In this document: positions 56,475 to 64,000 of the stretch, piece by piece
Layout of the letters: each line of letters begins with the position of its first letter
Position numbering within the stretch: position 1 is the stretch's first letter
NCBI GenBank assembly: GCA_965261775.1
Contig: OZ253477.1
Span: 2,108,001-2,172,000 of the forward strand
Source: G965261775 sp965261775
GTDB lineage: Bacteria > Pseudomonadota > Gammaproteobacteria > Eutrophobiales > Eutrophobiaceae
Direction: 5' to 3'
Length of the DNA stretch: 64,000 bases
Made by a program: the position numbers and the translations under genes
The notes under the pieces: generated by a model
What the model was told of the DNA's origin: nothing
Databases searched by the model: none
Seen by the model: only the letters and a program-made list of their open reading frames with translations

Positions 56475-57514
56475 ATTCCGAACCTCCCAGCATATTGCTT
56501 GATTAATAACCACAGGAAGAATGGGCCACCAATCAGGCTGGTGAGAATCCCAACAGGCATTTCCGCCGGTGATACAATAGTGCGGGCAAAGGTGTCCGCT
56601 GCCAGTAGCAGAATGGCTCCAAGTAAAGCAGATGCTGGAATAAGCAAGCGATGATCCGGCCCGATAGTCAACCGGATAAGGTGTGGTACGACCAACCCAA
56701 CAAAACCAATAATGCCACTTACGGCCACCGCTGCACCCACGGATAACGCCGTACAGATAATAATGACATATTTCAGTTTTTCGCTATCCACGCCCAGATG
56801 CTGCGCTTCCTGCTCTCCCAGCAGTAGAATATTCAATTTCTGAGCATTTTTGATCAGCAGTATGGTTGCTGGAATAACTATGGTAGCGGCAACAATTACT
56901 GCTGGCCAGAGTGCTCCACCCAGGCTTCCCATCGTCCAGAATGTCAGCGAGCGCAACTGTTCATCATTGCTCATATAGGTTAGAAAGCCGGTTCCGGCGC
57001 CAGCAAGTGCATTGATCGCAATTCCCGCAAGCAGCATATAGGTCACAGAAAACGTGCCGGTAAGCCTGGAAAAACGAAAAATCAGAAGGCAGGTGATAAA
57101 GCCACCGATAAAAGCGGCGATGCTTAAAGAGTAAAGCCCCAATGCACCGGTAATTGGCCCAGCCAATACAATCACCATAGCAACGCCAAGCGCTGCTCCA
57201 CTTGAAATTCCTATGAGTCCAGGATCAGCGAGTGGGTTACGAAACAGGCCTTGCATAGCGGCACCGGAAACAGCAAGTGATGCCCCTACAATCACAGCCA
57301 ACAGAACACGCGGAAGGCGGATAGAGGATAATACTGCTTCCTGACTTTCGCTTAAATCACCGGATAGCAGGTTTCCAAGTGGGATAGATACAGCACCTAC
57401 GGAAGCGGCAATCGCAGAGGCCACAAGCAAAAAAAGGGCTAACAGCAGCAATACCGGTGCTTTTATCCTTATAAAAGGGAGTGGAATAGTGATCTGTTTG
57501 GCAAGAGTGTTCAT
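56471..57514 (-). CDS. hmuU: Heme ABC transporter permease (FecCD family)
   Basis: 347 residues with about ten membrane helices. GAAMQGLFRNPLADPGLIG and the later GIIGFVGLVVPHLIRLTIGPDH are the two best-known FecCD/BtuC signatures, the latter contacting the ATPase. The start overlaps the hmuT stop. Confidence 0.94.
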   Translation of the reverse strand: MNTLAKQITIPLPFIRIKAPVLLLLALFLLVASAIAASVGAVSIPLGNLLSGDLSESQEAVLSSIRLPRVLLAVIVGASLAVSGAAMQGLFRNPLADPGLIGISSGAALGVAMVIVLAGPITGALGLYSLSIAAFIGGFITCLLIFRFSRLTGTFSVTYMLLAGIAINALAGAGTGFLTYMSNDEQLRSLTFWTMGSLGGALWPAVIVAATIVIPATILLIKNAQKLNILLLGEQEAQHLGVDSEKLKYVIIICTALSVGAAVAVSGIIGFVGLVVPHLIRLTIGPDHRLLIPASALLGAILLLAADTFARTIVSPAEMPVGILTSLIGGPFFLWLLIKQYAGRFGI

Positions 57515-58344
57515 AATCCCTGATATGCCTGATTAAGTTCCAAAGCAGCTTCTGCGGTACGAGGGCCAAATCCAAGCATAAGAAGGGAATCCATGGCAAT
57601 GATATGGCCATTTTTCGCGGCAGGAGTTAGCGATACACCTGGGCTTTTAAGTAACCCCTCTTTGCCACCTGCCTGCTCAAGCCCCTGGGAAGTGATCAAA
57701 ATAACGTCCGGCTTTAATGACACTGCCGCCTCAGGGGTAAGCGGTTTATAGCCTTCATAATCTTTCACCACATTTTTCGCGCCAGAAAGAGCGATGATGC
57801 TGTCTGCCGCCGTGTCGATTCCTGCCACCATAGGCGCACCACCTCCATGTTGCAGAATAAACATTGCTTTCGGGAGAGATGATTGTTTTTCTATAATGAC
57901 ATTCAGTTTCTCACTCTCTGCATTGATTTGTGCAACGAGTGTTTCGGCTTGTTCCATGCGGTGCAGTGCTTTACCGATAGCAGATATATTTTGCTTAACG
58001 TCATTAATTGAACGTCCTGCCTTGAGTTTCAGTAATGAAATACCTGCTGATTCAATTTGTTTTAGCACTGGCGGTGGCCCGGCTTCTTCGGTCAAAATAA
58101 TCAAATCAGGATTTAGCGATAAAATGCCTTCTGCAGATAAGGCGCGTTGATAGCCAACCTTCGGCAGCTTATCTGCTTCGGCTGGGTAATAGCTGGTAGT
58201 GTCATTGCCAACCAGCAAATCCTGCGCTTCAAGAGCATAAATAACCTCAGTGAGCGCTCCACCGATAGTGATAATGCGTTTTGGTTCTTCTGCCTGTGTA
58301 GGTAAAGCACATAATAATAGTAAGCAGGTTAATATCGTTTTCAT
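57511..58344 (-). CDS. hmuT: Periplasmic heme-binding protein
   Basis: 277 residues with signal peptide MKTILTCLLLLCALPTQA. The helical-backbone binding fold is seen in KRIITIGGALTEVIYALEAQ and LNPDLIILTEEAGPP; HGGGAPMVAGIDTAADSIIA is typical of HmuT. The tyrosine in KVGYQRALS is a candidate heme ligand. It hands heme from the receptor to HmuU. Confidence 0.92.
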   Translation of the reverse strand: MKTILTCLLLLCALPTQAEEPKRIITIGGALTEVIYALEAQDLLVGNDTTSYYPAEADKLPKVGYQRALSAEGILSLNPDLIILTEEAGPPPVLKQIESAGISLLKLKAGRSINDVKQNISAIGKALHRMEQAETLVAQINAESEKLNVIIEKQSSLPKAMFILQHGGGAPMVAGIDTAADSIIALSGAKNVVKDYEGYKPLTPEAAVSLKPDVILITSQGLEQAGGKEGLLKSPGVSLTPAAKNGHIIAMDSLLMLGFGPRTAEAALELNQAYQGL

Positions 58345-58772
58345 TTGTCATTCTCATTTTGCATTAAAATATTGGCTGCCTCAATGCCTTGTGATTGTAG
58401 ATAGGTCAGCACTTTGAGTAGTTGTTCAATGGGTATATTTTTATCACCAGCGATAATTAACTCATGCTCCGGTTTGGCTTTGATAGTATCTGGTACCAGT
58501 TGTTTTAATTGCTCAAACTCAGCAATCTGCTTTCCATCTATGGCATAGCCACTTTCACGGATTTCTAACATGATGTGCTTAGGCTCATTCACGATGGAAA
58601 GTTCTTCCGCAACGCTGGAAGGCAAGGTCAGATCGAGCGATTGAAACACGGCTCCTGCAGTGATCATGAAAAACACCAGTAGGATAAAAAGAATATCCAG
58701 CATTGGCGTGAGATCGGGTGCTAAATCACGTAAGGTGCCATCATGTGGACCACTTTGTCGGAGGTTAATCAT
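58341..58772 (-). CDS. exbD: ExbD proton-channel subunit
   Basis: 143 residues: one N-terminal membrane helix with the key Asp in DLTPMLDILFILLVFFM, then a periplasmic domain. With ExbB it uses the proton gradient to energise TonB. It overlaps exbB and hmuT by ATGA-type junctions. Confidence 0.93.
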   Translation of the reverse strand: MINLRQSGPHDGTLRDLAPDLTPMLDILFILLVFFMITAGAVFQSLDLTLPSSVAEELSIVNEPKHIMLEIRESGYAIDGKQIAEFEQLKQLVPDTIKAKPEHELIIAGDKNIPIEQLLKVLTYLQSQGIEAANILMQNENDK

Positions 58773-59353
58773 GCTGTCAGCCTCTCTACGTTGGGCTTGG
58801 TGATTTCAGACTTTCTTGCGTTTCGCTCCAGCTCAAATGACATAGAAAGTTTGTTCAACTGCAGGCAAAAATCACCTAATTGACGTTCACTTACATGCCT
58901 GAACAGATGTGCCATAAGCAATGCCGGAAGCGCAATTAACAAACCAACAGCGGTGGTCAGCATAGCTTCCCACAAGCCCTCAGCAATCATACTCGGAGAC
59001 ACAGGGCCAGCCTGCACTGATATCACTTTAAATGTAGCGATGATGCCAAGGATGGTACCAAGCAACCCCAACATCGGGCTGATTGTGCCAATGATACGCA
59101 GCCCCTTAATGCCACTATAATAAGGGCGCTGTAGCTCGTTGAGCATAATGCCTACCATCTCATCCCTTGTATGTTTTGGTTGTTCTTTATGCTCCGTCAG
59201 GTAATCAGCCAGTTTCTGATATTGGCTATTTTTATTTGCACGGGCTTTTATGCAGAACACCGCCCGTTCAAAGCAAAGTGCTAGCGCTGCAATAGAACAT
59301 AAAGCCAGTGGCCAGCCCATCAGCCCTAGTTGATGAAACCATTCAGGTAGCAT
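58769..59353 (-). CDS. exbB: ExbB proton-channel subunit
   Basis: 194 residues with three membrane helices (LALCSIAALALCFERAVF; SPMLGLLGTILGIIATF; AMLTTAVGLLIALPALLM). It is the short MotA/TolQ/ExbB form. Its start overlaps the end of hmuS by 11 bases. Confidence 0.93.
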   Translation of the reverse strand: MLPEWFHQLGLMGWPLALCSIAALALCFERAVFCIKARANKNSQYQKLADYLTEHKEQPKHTRDEMVGIMLNELQRPYYSGIKGLRIIGTISPMLGLLGTILGIIATFKVISVQAGPVSPSMIAEGLWEAMLTTAVGLLIALPALLMAHLFRHVSERQLGDFCLQLNKLSMSFELERNARKSEITKPNVERLTA

Positions 59354-60437
59354 TGGCTACCTCCTTCGCAGGAATTTCAGCAATGATCTCACGCCATAAT
59401 TCCAGCTCAGGAATTCCTGGCTTACGCTTGCCAAAGAATGTAGCGATAATCTCTCCATCCTTGTCGAAGATCTCCAGCGCTGTCACGATGCCATCTTCAG
59501 TAGGTTTCCTGGTGATCCATGTACGAGCAATTTGATCTTCATTCAGGTGGAGATTAAACATCGGATCAAGCACATTGTACCACTGACCATGCTCCACCAG
59601 CTTTTTCACAGGGCCGGTATGAATTTGTATGCAGCCACGGTTGCCGACAAATACCATCATTTCACATTCGCGGTCGCGTACCAGCTCCAACACCTGACGG
59701 GCCGCGTTATTATCCATTTCAAATGCAAAATCCTGCCCAACTTTGGCAAATGCCTGCTCACGGCCTACCTTGAATTTACGCAGCATTGGGTGAAAATCAT
59801 GTGTATCTTTCAGATTTTCCCATGCCGTTCTGAATGCAGCCCAATCAATTTCATCATCGGTTTTATCTGTTGCTTTTGGCTCATATGTCTCAGTCTCAAT
59901 GAACGTATCCTGACGTTCATGGCGGTGTGCTTCTACCAGCTTGTCATATTCCGCTTCGTTGGATTTAGAGGTGAGGTAGATTTTATGTAGCGCAGTGCCC
60001 TCCTTATCAAAAAATTGCAGGCTTTTGCGTGGGCCACCGCGTGTTTGCTCTACAGCTGCAAAACAGTATTTCCAGTGATTCATAAACAAACGAAGATCAA
60101 TATCCGGGTTAACAAATAGCCCCATTGCCATTTTGCCATGCTTAGAGAATGAAGCGTTGTCATAAATTCCCTTGCGCTCATGCACGCAAGCTTCATTGCG
60201 TGTTAGGGCCATCACTTCACCGAGTGGTAATACAGCGCACAAGATACTTTCTGCATCATCTACCAGGCGGGTGGCGTCTTCACCTACGCGGGAAGCAAGC
60301 AACTCACCTTCTGAAACGCCTAGCTCCTCTGCAGCGTTACGCGCACGAATATCAGGCTGTTGTTGTTTCAGCAGTTGATAGCGGGTTTTAATTTCTTCGG
60401 ATGGGTCATAGTTAATTTCAGGTGCGGGATGGTTCAT
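59343..60437 (-). CDS. hmuS: Cytoplasmic hemin-degrading / heme-handling protein HmuS
   Basis: 364 residues with the two-domain repeat of the HemS/ChuS family (LVDDAESILCAVLPLGEVMA, LLASRVGED; second half EMMVFVGNRGCIQIHTGPVK). It binds heme after uptake and either stores or breaks it. The ribosome site AAGGAGA is strong, 5 bases before the ATG. It lies between tonB and exbB. Confidence 0.92.
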   Translation of the reverse strand: MNHPAPEINYDPSEEIKTRYQLLKQQQPDIRARNAAEELGVSEGELLASRVGEDATRLVDDAESILCAVLPLGEVMALTRNEACVHERKGIYDNASFSKHGKMAMGLFVNPDIDLRLFMNHWKYCFAAVEQTRGGPRKSLQFFDKEGTALHKIYLTSKSNEAEYDKLVEAHRHERQDTFIETETYEPKATDKTDDEIDWAAFRTAWENLKDTHDFHPMLRKFKVGREQAFAKVGQDFAFEMDNNAARQVLELVRDRECEMMVFVGNRGCIQIHTGPVKKLVEHGQWYNVLDPMFNLHLNEDQIARTWITRKPTEDGIVTALEIFDKDGEIIATFFGKRKPGIPELELWREIIAEIPAKEVANAT

Positions 60438-60452
60438 GGTTTTCTCCTTAAG

Positions 60453-61136
60453 TTATTGTTGTATGACAAAGCGTACCGGCACACGCACCCAGCTAGTGAT
60501 GGTGTTGCCGTTCACATTTGTCGGTTCAAATTCCCATTTTTTTACTGCGGCAAGGGCGGCCATATCAAGTAGGCGATGTCCGGAAGACTTCGCTACCTTT
60601 AATTCACGAGGCAATCCGGCTGGAGTCACTTCAGCATGCAGTGTCACCATACCTTCCTGCCCAAGCTCTAATGCGCGGCGTGGGTAGGTCGGCGGGGTTT
60701 GCTTGCGGTAGTTTGCCTCATGAATAACGGTAGATGCCTGTTTGCCCGGATCACTATTTGGTATCCCAGCAGCTGGTTTAAGCACTACCAGTTCTTGCGG
60801 TGTTTTCTCAGCTACTGGTTTTAGTTTAGTAACAGCAGCCTCAGCTTTAGCTTTTGACTTCAAAGCAGCTACTTTCTTTTGCGCCTGACGTTCTGTCACA
60901 ATTTTTTTAGTTGCTACAGGTGCAGGAGGCTGTTTAACTTGCTGCGTCACCGGCTCCGGAGCAGGAGCGGCCAATGCCATCAGGTTCACCTTCAGCATTG
61001 GTATTTCCTGCGATAGTATTGGCTGCTTGTTGATGCTGATTACAGATACAATCAGCAAATTCGCAAGCAATGAGAGGCTTAAATATTTAAGCCATTTGCT
61101 ATCCAAGTCAGGGCTCAAGAAAGTTGTGGCTACCAT
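60453..61136 (-). CDS. tonB: Energy transducer TonB
   Basis: 227 residues. One N-terminal helix (YLSLSLLANLLIVSVISI), a middle rich in Pro, Ala and Lys (PAPEPVTQQVKQPPAPVATK), and the C-terminal domain with PTYPRRALELGQEGMVTLHA and KKWEFEPT. It links ExbBD to the receptor. Its ATG overlaps the receptor stop. Confidence 0.93.
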   Translation of the reverse strand: MVATTFLSPDLDSKWLKYLSLSLLANLLIVSVISINKQPILSQEIPMLKVNLMALAAPAPEPVTQQVKQPPAPVATKKIVTERQAQKKVAALKSKAKAEAAVTKLKPVAEKTPQELVVLKPAAGIPNSDPGKQASTVIHEANYRKQTPPTYPRRALELGQEGMVTLHAEVTPAGLPRELKVAKSSGHRLLDMAALAAVKKWEFEPTNVNGNTITSWVRVPVRFVIQQ

Positions 61137-63160
61137 TTGTAAGACACCCTCGCTACATAGCTTCTGCCTTCCTCAAGCAAGCCGGCAAAACGTTTCGTGT
61201 AGGCTTTATCGAACACATTATCGACACCCACATCCACGGTCAGTGATTCCAGCCCCTTATCATCCGGTGTCCAGCGGTAATAAAGATCATGCACGGCATA
61301 ACCATCCGTAGCTGTATCATTACTACCAACCTTGTCGTTTGCATCTGCAAAGCGTCCACGCCAGCCGACCACGCTATCGACTGAGTCGATTTTGTAGCCA
61401 ATATCCGTTACCAATGTCAGCGGCACGTTGTTAGATAGGTATTCACCTGTATCGTCATTCTCAGCTTCCACATAAGAGAGCCCAACTTTAGCGGTTACCG
61501 GATGTAACTCATACTGACCTTCCACTTCCCAACCCGTTAGTGTGGCATTGGCAATGTTCAGATTTTGCGTAGTACCTGCACCGATATTCACTTCCTGTGT
61601 GATGAAGTCTTCACTATCACTGGTGAACCATGAGCCTTTGATTTTGGCTCTATCGTTATTAGCAAGTACATTATCAAAATCCAGCCCGGCACCTAATTCA
61701 ATGGTAGTTACTGTCTCCGGCTTCAAATTTGGATTTGCTACAAAGTTGTTATCTGGGAACACAAACGGCACACCAGGGAAGTGAAGCCCTGATGGGTACA
61801 ATTCTGTCAGATTTGGTGCGCGAAAGGCTTGCGCCCAGCTACCAAAGAACATGACTTGCTCTGTAGGCTTATAGCTCAGCGAGATTTTGGGAGAGATTTG
61901 ATCCTCATCCTGAGAGTTACCATTCTCATCATCGCTTTCGTATTGATCAAAGCGTGCCGCTGGAATAATCAGAAAATCACCGGCAGAGGTATTCAGCGCG
62001 ATCTCATCCTGCAGATAGAAGCCATAATTCGTGGCTTCTGCATTTGGCACACCAGCGCGCGTTCCGGTAGTGGAACTGGAACCAGTTTGTTCATCATTAT
62101 AAATCTCAAACCCGTAAGAAAGCGTATGATTATGCGTATCGCTTAACAACAGTTTGGTCTGATTATCCGCTGTAAATCCAAGTGTGTTTAGCTCACGCAC
62201 TTGTACGCGTCCGGCATTCGTGCCGGTGATATCTTCTTCTTCAACTTCCGTATCGTTGTAATACACATGGAATTTTGGGTTTAGCCAACTGTTGTCAGGA
62301 TTTTCAAACGCATATTTCATGCTGAATTGATTATCCTGCACCTCTTTATCCACGATAGGATTCGAGGTGGTAATAGCACCAGCGCCATTGTTCGGCTCCT
62401 GCCCATCATTATTGAGTAATTGCGCCTGGAATTTTAGTGTATGGAAATCGTTGAATGTATAACCTGCCTTGAAAAGACCGGAAAGCACCTGATCTTCCGT
62501 ATCCAACTCATTACCATCACCTTGCTCTATGTCACCGGAATCACGATAAGAAAGGCTGCCCAGCAAATCCCAACCGCCTGCACGACCATAGCCTGTGATT
62601 ACAGGTGAGTATTCATTATTAGCACTACGATACCCGAAAGAGGTTAGCGCCCCGCTTGTTTCTCCTGGCGCAAGTAGATCAGCTGCATCTTTGGTTTCAA
62701 ATGCTACCACGCCACCAACAGCACCACCGCCATAGATAGAAGAAGATGCACCTTTGACCACTTCAACAGATTTTAGTAGCGAAGGATCAACAAAAAATCG
62801 GCCATCATGCGCGGGTTCATAATTTTGGCGGCGACCATCAATCAACGTAATGGTAGCTTCATCATCAAACCCACGGATAGAGATTACCTGCCCATTTCGG
62901 CGAGGGCCATTATCAACCTCCACCCCTGGGGTGAATTCCAGTAAATCACTGACATCACCTGCCAGCGCGTTACCGGCAGCATCAGTATCCACCTTTGAAA
63001 CAATTGCCGGAACATCAAATGTCGATTGAGGGCTGCGAGTAGCATAGACCGTCACCGCATCCAGTGATGTTAAATTCTTTTGTTCCTCCGCATGAGCGGC
63101 TGAGAGCATCGTTGTGGTTAGTAACGTGCTGAGATACGCCACGCGCATAGCATTTCGCAT
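61130..63160 (-). CDS. hmuR: TonB-dependent heme receptor
   Basis: 676 residues with a signal peptide, TonB box region (SLDAVTVYATRS), plug domain (VDNGPRRNGQVISIRGFDDE) and a 22-strand barrel ending in an aromatic residue (SYKW). The heme receptor motifs FRAPNLTELY and NPNLKPE are present, with the conserved His between them (SGLHFPG). It brings heme or hemoglobin heme through the outer membrane. It is preceded by hemP and a Fur box. Confidence 0.94.
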   Translation of the reverse strand: MRNAMRVAYLSTLLTTTMLSAAHAEEQKNLTSLDAVTVYATRSPQSTFDVPAIVSKVDTDAAGNALAGDVSDLLEFTPGVEVDNGPRRNGQVISIRGFDDEATITLIDGRRQNYEPAHDGRFFVDPSLLKSVEVVKGASSSIYGGGAVGGVVAFETKDAADLLAPGETSGALTSFGYRSANNEYSPVITGYGRAGGWDLLGSLSYRDSGDIEQGDGNELDTEDQVLSGLFKAGYTFNDFHTLKFQAQLLNNDGQEPNNGAGAITTSNPIVDKEVQDNQFSMKYAFENPDNSWLNPKFHVYYNDTEVEEEDITGTNAGRVQVRELNTLGFTADNQTKLLLSDTHNHTLSYGFEIYNDEQTGSSSTTGTRAGVPNAEATNYGFYLQDEIALNTSAGDFLIIPAARFDQYESDDENGNSQDEDQISPKISLSYKPTEQVMFFGSWAQAFRAPNLTELYPSGLHFPGVPFVFPDNNFVANPNLKPETVTTIELGAGLDFDNVLANNDRAKIKGSWFTSDSEDFITQEVNIGAGTTQNLNIANATLTGWEVEGQYELHPVTAKVGLSYVEAENDDTGEYLSNNVPLTLVTDIGYKIDSVDSVVGWRGRFADANDKVGSNDTATDGYAVHDLYYRWTPDDKGLESLTVDVGVDNVFDKAYTKRFAGLLEEGRSYVARVSYKW

Positions 63161-63242
63161 GATAACTCCTTCTAGTTAAGTTTGGTGCGGTTGCTTGCTG
63201 CCTGGCTGCCTAATATCGGTGGCTGGGTGGCGGGCTACTGGC

Positions 63243-63413
63243 CTATTTCGTTAAAATCAGCTTTCCGTTTCCGGTAAGCCGTAATTTATATTCTTCTTCG
63301 TTATGAATGATTGTTAGCTCTTTACAGCGCTCAAAAAGCTCGCTGCTTTTCACGCGGTTGTTAACAAGGGAGATATCCCGCTTACCATTGCTACATTCGG
63401 TTTGTTGCGTCAT
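63243..63413 (-). CDS. hemP: Hemin uptake protein HemP
   Basis: 56 residues. The start at 63413 follows AGAGGA. The conserved pattern VKSSELFERCKELTIIHNEE and YKLRLTGNGKLILTK matches the HemP/HmuP family, small cytoplasmic proteins that help express the heme receptor. It is the first gene of the operon, 83 bases before hmuR. Confidence 0.9.
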   Translation of the reverse strand: MTQQTECSNGKRDISLVNNRVKSSELFERCKELTIIHNEEEYKLRLTGNGKLILTK

Positions 63414-63461
63414 ATTCCTCTAACCAATTACAAATCATCATAAATATACCCGAAGATACAT

Positions 63462-63480
63462 AGTAATGAGAATCATTATC
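63462..63480 (-). promoter_or_regulatory. Fur box before hemP
   Basis: On the - strand GATAATGATTCTCATTACT matches the 19-bp Fur consensus at 15 positions. It lies about 50 bases before the hemP start, so the heme operon should be on only when iron is scarce. Confidence 0.75.
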
Positions 63481-63536
63481 AATCGCAAGCGACCTTGTTA
63501 ACTTTTTCTGAGAATAATTTGCAAAAAACAGTTGAA

Positions 63537-63899
63537 TCAGCATTTCCTCGCCAACATACGTGTCATATGAAGCACATTATCTTTGGCAGCGCGGTTGCGG
63601 ATGAGGTTATAGGCTTCGAGTAGATGGATATTTCTGCTGTCACCATCCAGCAGAACGGAATTGTGAGCATCTTCAAAAAACTCTTTGATATCTGTTTGGG
63701 TGAGAGCAGCGATGCTGTTCAAAGCTACCGCCGGGATTTTCTCTTTGCCTTTTTCGTAGTTACGAATGGAGCCGGTTTTGATAGCCAGCCCATGCAGATG
63801 CTGCATCTTCTTGCACAGTGATTTGATCGTATATCCCGCTTTGATGCGGTGAAGCCTGATATTTTCTCCTACATTGTTGTTGTCTTGTTCGAACATCAT
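63537..63899 (-). CDS. XRE-family HTH regulator
   Basis: 120 residues from the ATG at 63899 (another ATG is at 63896), both served by AGGAGG just upstream; an in-frame ATG at 63920 lies before that site. The HTH is ENIRLHRIKAGYTIKSLCKK to GSIRNYEKGKEKIPAVALNS, followed by a short helical end (LEAYNLIRNRAAKDNVLHMT). It is the intact relative of the broken gene at 46515-46851. In both places the gene lies just upstream of a cargo operon, on its strand. The targets are unknown. Confidence 0.85.
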   Translation of the reverse strand: MMFEQDNNNVGENIRLHRIKAGYTIKSLCKKMQHLHGLAIKTGSIRNYEKGKEKIPAVALNSIAALTQTDIKEFFEDAHNSVLLDGDSRNIHLLEAYNLIRNRAAKDNVLHMTRMLARKC

Positions 63900-64000
63900 A
63901 GTTCCTCCTGATTTTTGCATTGTAAATTAGCGTGTTTTTTGAATTGCTGATTACCCCGGAACAAATACACGCAGCACGTGCTTTATTAAAATGGAGAGCA

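Noticed and set aside
35903..64000. Integrase or full transposase for the island
   Set aside because: No tyrosine or serine recombinase motif and no complete IS was found in any frame; only a weak 48-residue OrfA-like piece at 36170.

Overview
The first 35.9 kb read as core chromosome of a methylotrophic gammaproteobacterium. The evidence is the order tyrS-rrs, mepM-anmK and recA-recX-alaS-lysC-csrA-tRNA-Ser, a MutH mismatch endonuclease, an rrs leader of the E. coli type (boxA, RNase III stem) and a full N-methylglutamate pathway for methylamine. I cannot name the genus from sequence alone.

1-10 kb: gmaS (3' part only), mgsABC and mgdABCD on the + strand. Together they convert methylamine and glutamate through gamma-glutamylmethylamide and N-methylglutamate to methylene-tetrahydrofolate. 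A 128-residue protein of unknown role sits between the mgs and mgd groups. 10-14.5 kb (- strand): tyrS, a full 16S rRNA with its own promoters and processing stem, tRNA-Ile(GAT), and then an LpxL-type acyltransferase where tRNA-Ala, 23S and 5S would be expected. 14.7-31.4 kb: exported KatG, MepM-like peptidase, AnmK, a small foreign pair (Cas3-like N-terminal fragment plus coiled-coil membrane protein), Cca, an NDUFA9-like reductase, MutH, DusA, a TPR protein, tail-specific protease, an isocitrate dehydrogenase family enzyme that seems to start at ATT, RecA and RecX. 31.5-35.9 kb: AlaS, LysC, CsrA and tRNA-Ser(GCT).

35.9-64 kb is a composite island at the 3' end of tRNA-Ser(GCT). It holds unrelated cargo operons, all on the - strand: an AAA/DUF4143 ATPase; alpha-2-macroglobulin (YfaS type), a broken DUF1287 gene and PBP1C; an RND efflux pump whose outer-membrane gene is fused to an ABC substrate-binding domain; a YgjP protease with the stump of HsdR; and a full Fur-box-preceded heme uptake operon (hemP-hmuR-tonB-hmuS-exbB-exbD-hmuTUV). 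The tRNA-Ser 3' end recurs three times: the resident gene, a full second copy carrying the csrA 3' end, and a hybrid remnant.

The most striking feature is that four of these cargo segments end at a fragment of a phage GH24 lysozyme gene lying convergently on the + strand. Three fragments start at the same lysozyme codon (CTGCGCCGTAA). Two cargo operons with unrelated functions are bracketed in the same way, by a lysozyme 3' fragment at the operon end and an XRE regulator gene upstream of the operon. This looks like a cassette-type element whose boundaries are a phage endolysin 3' end and an HTH gene. No integrase, transposase of full length or CRISPR array is visible in the window, so the recombinase must lie elsewhere or be lost.
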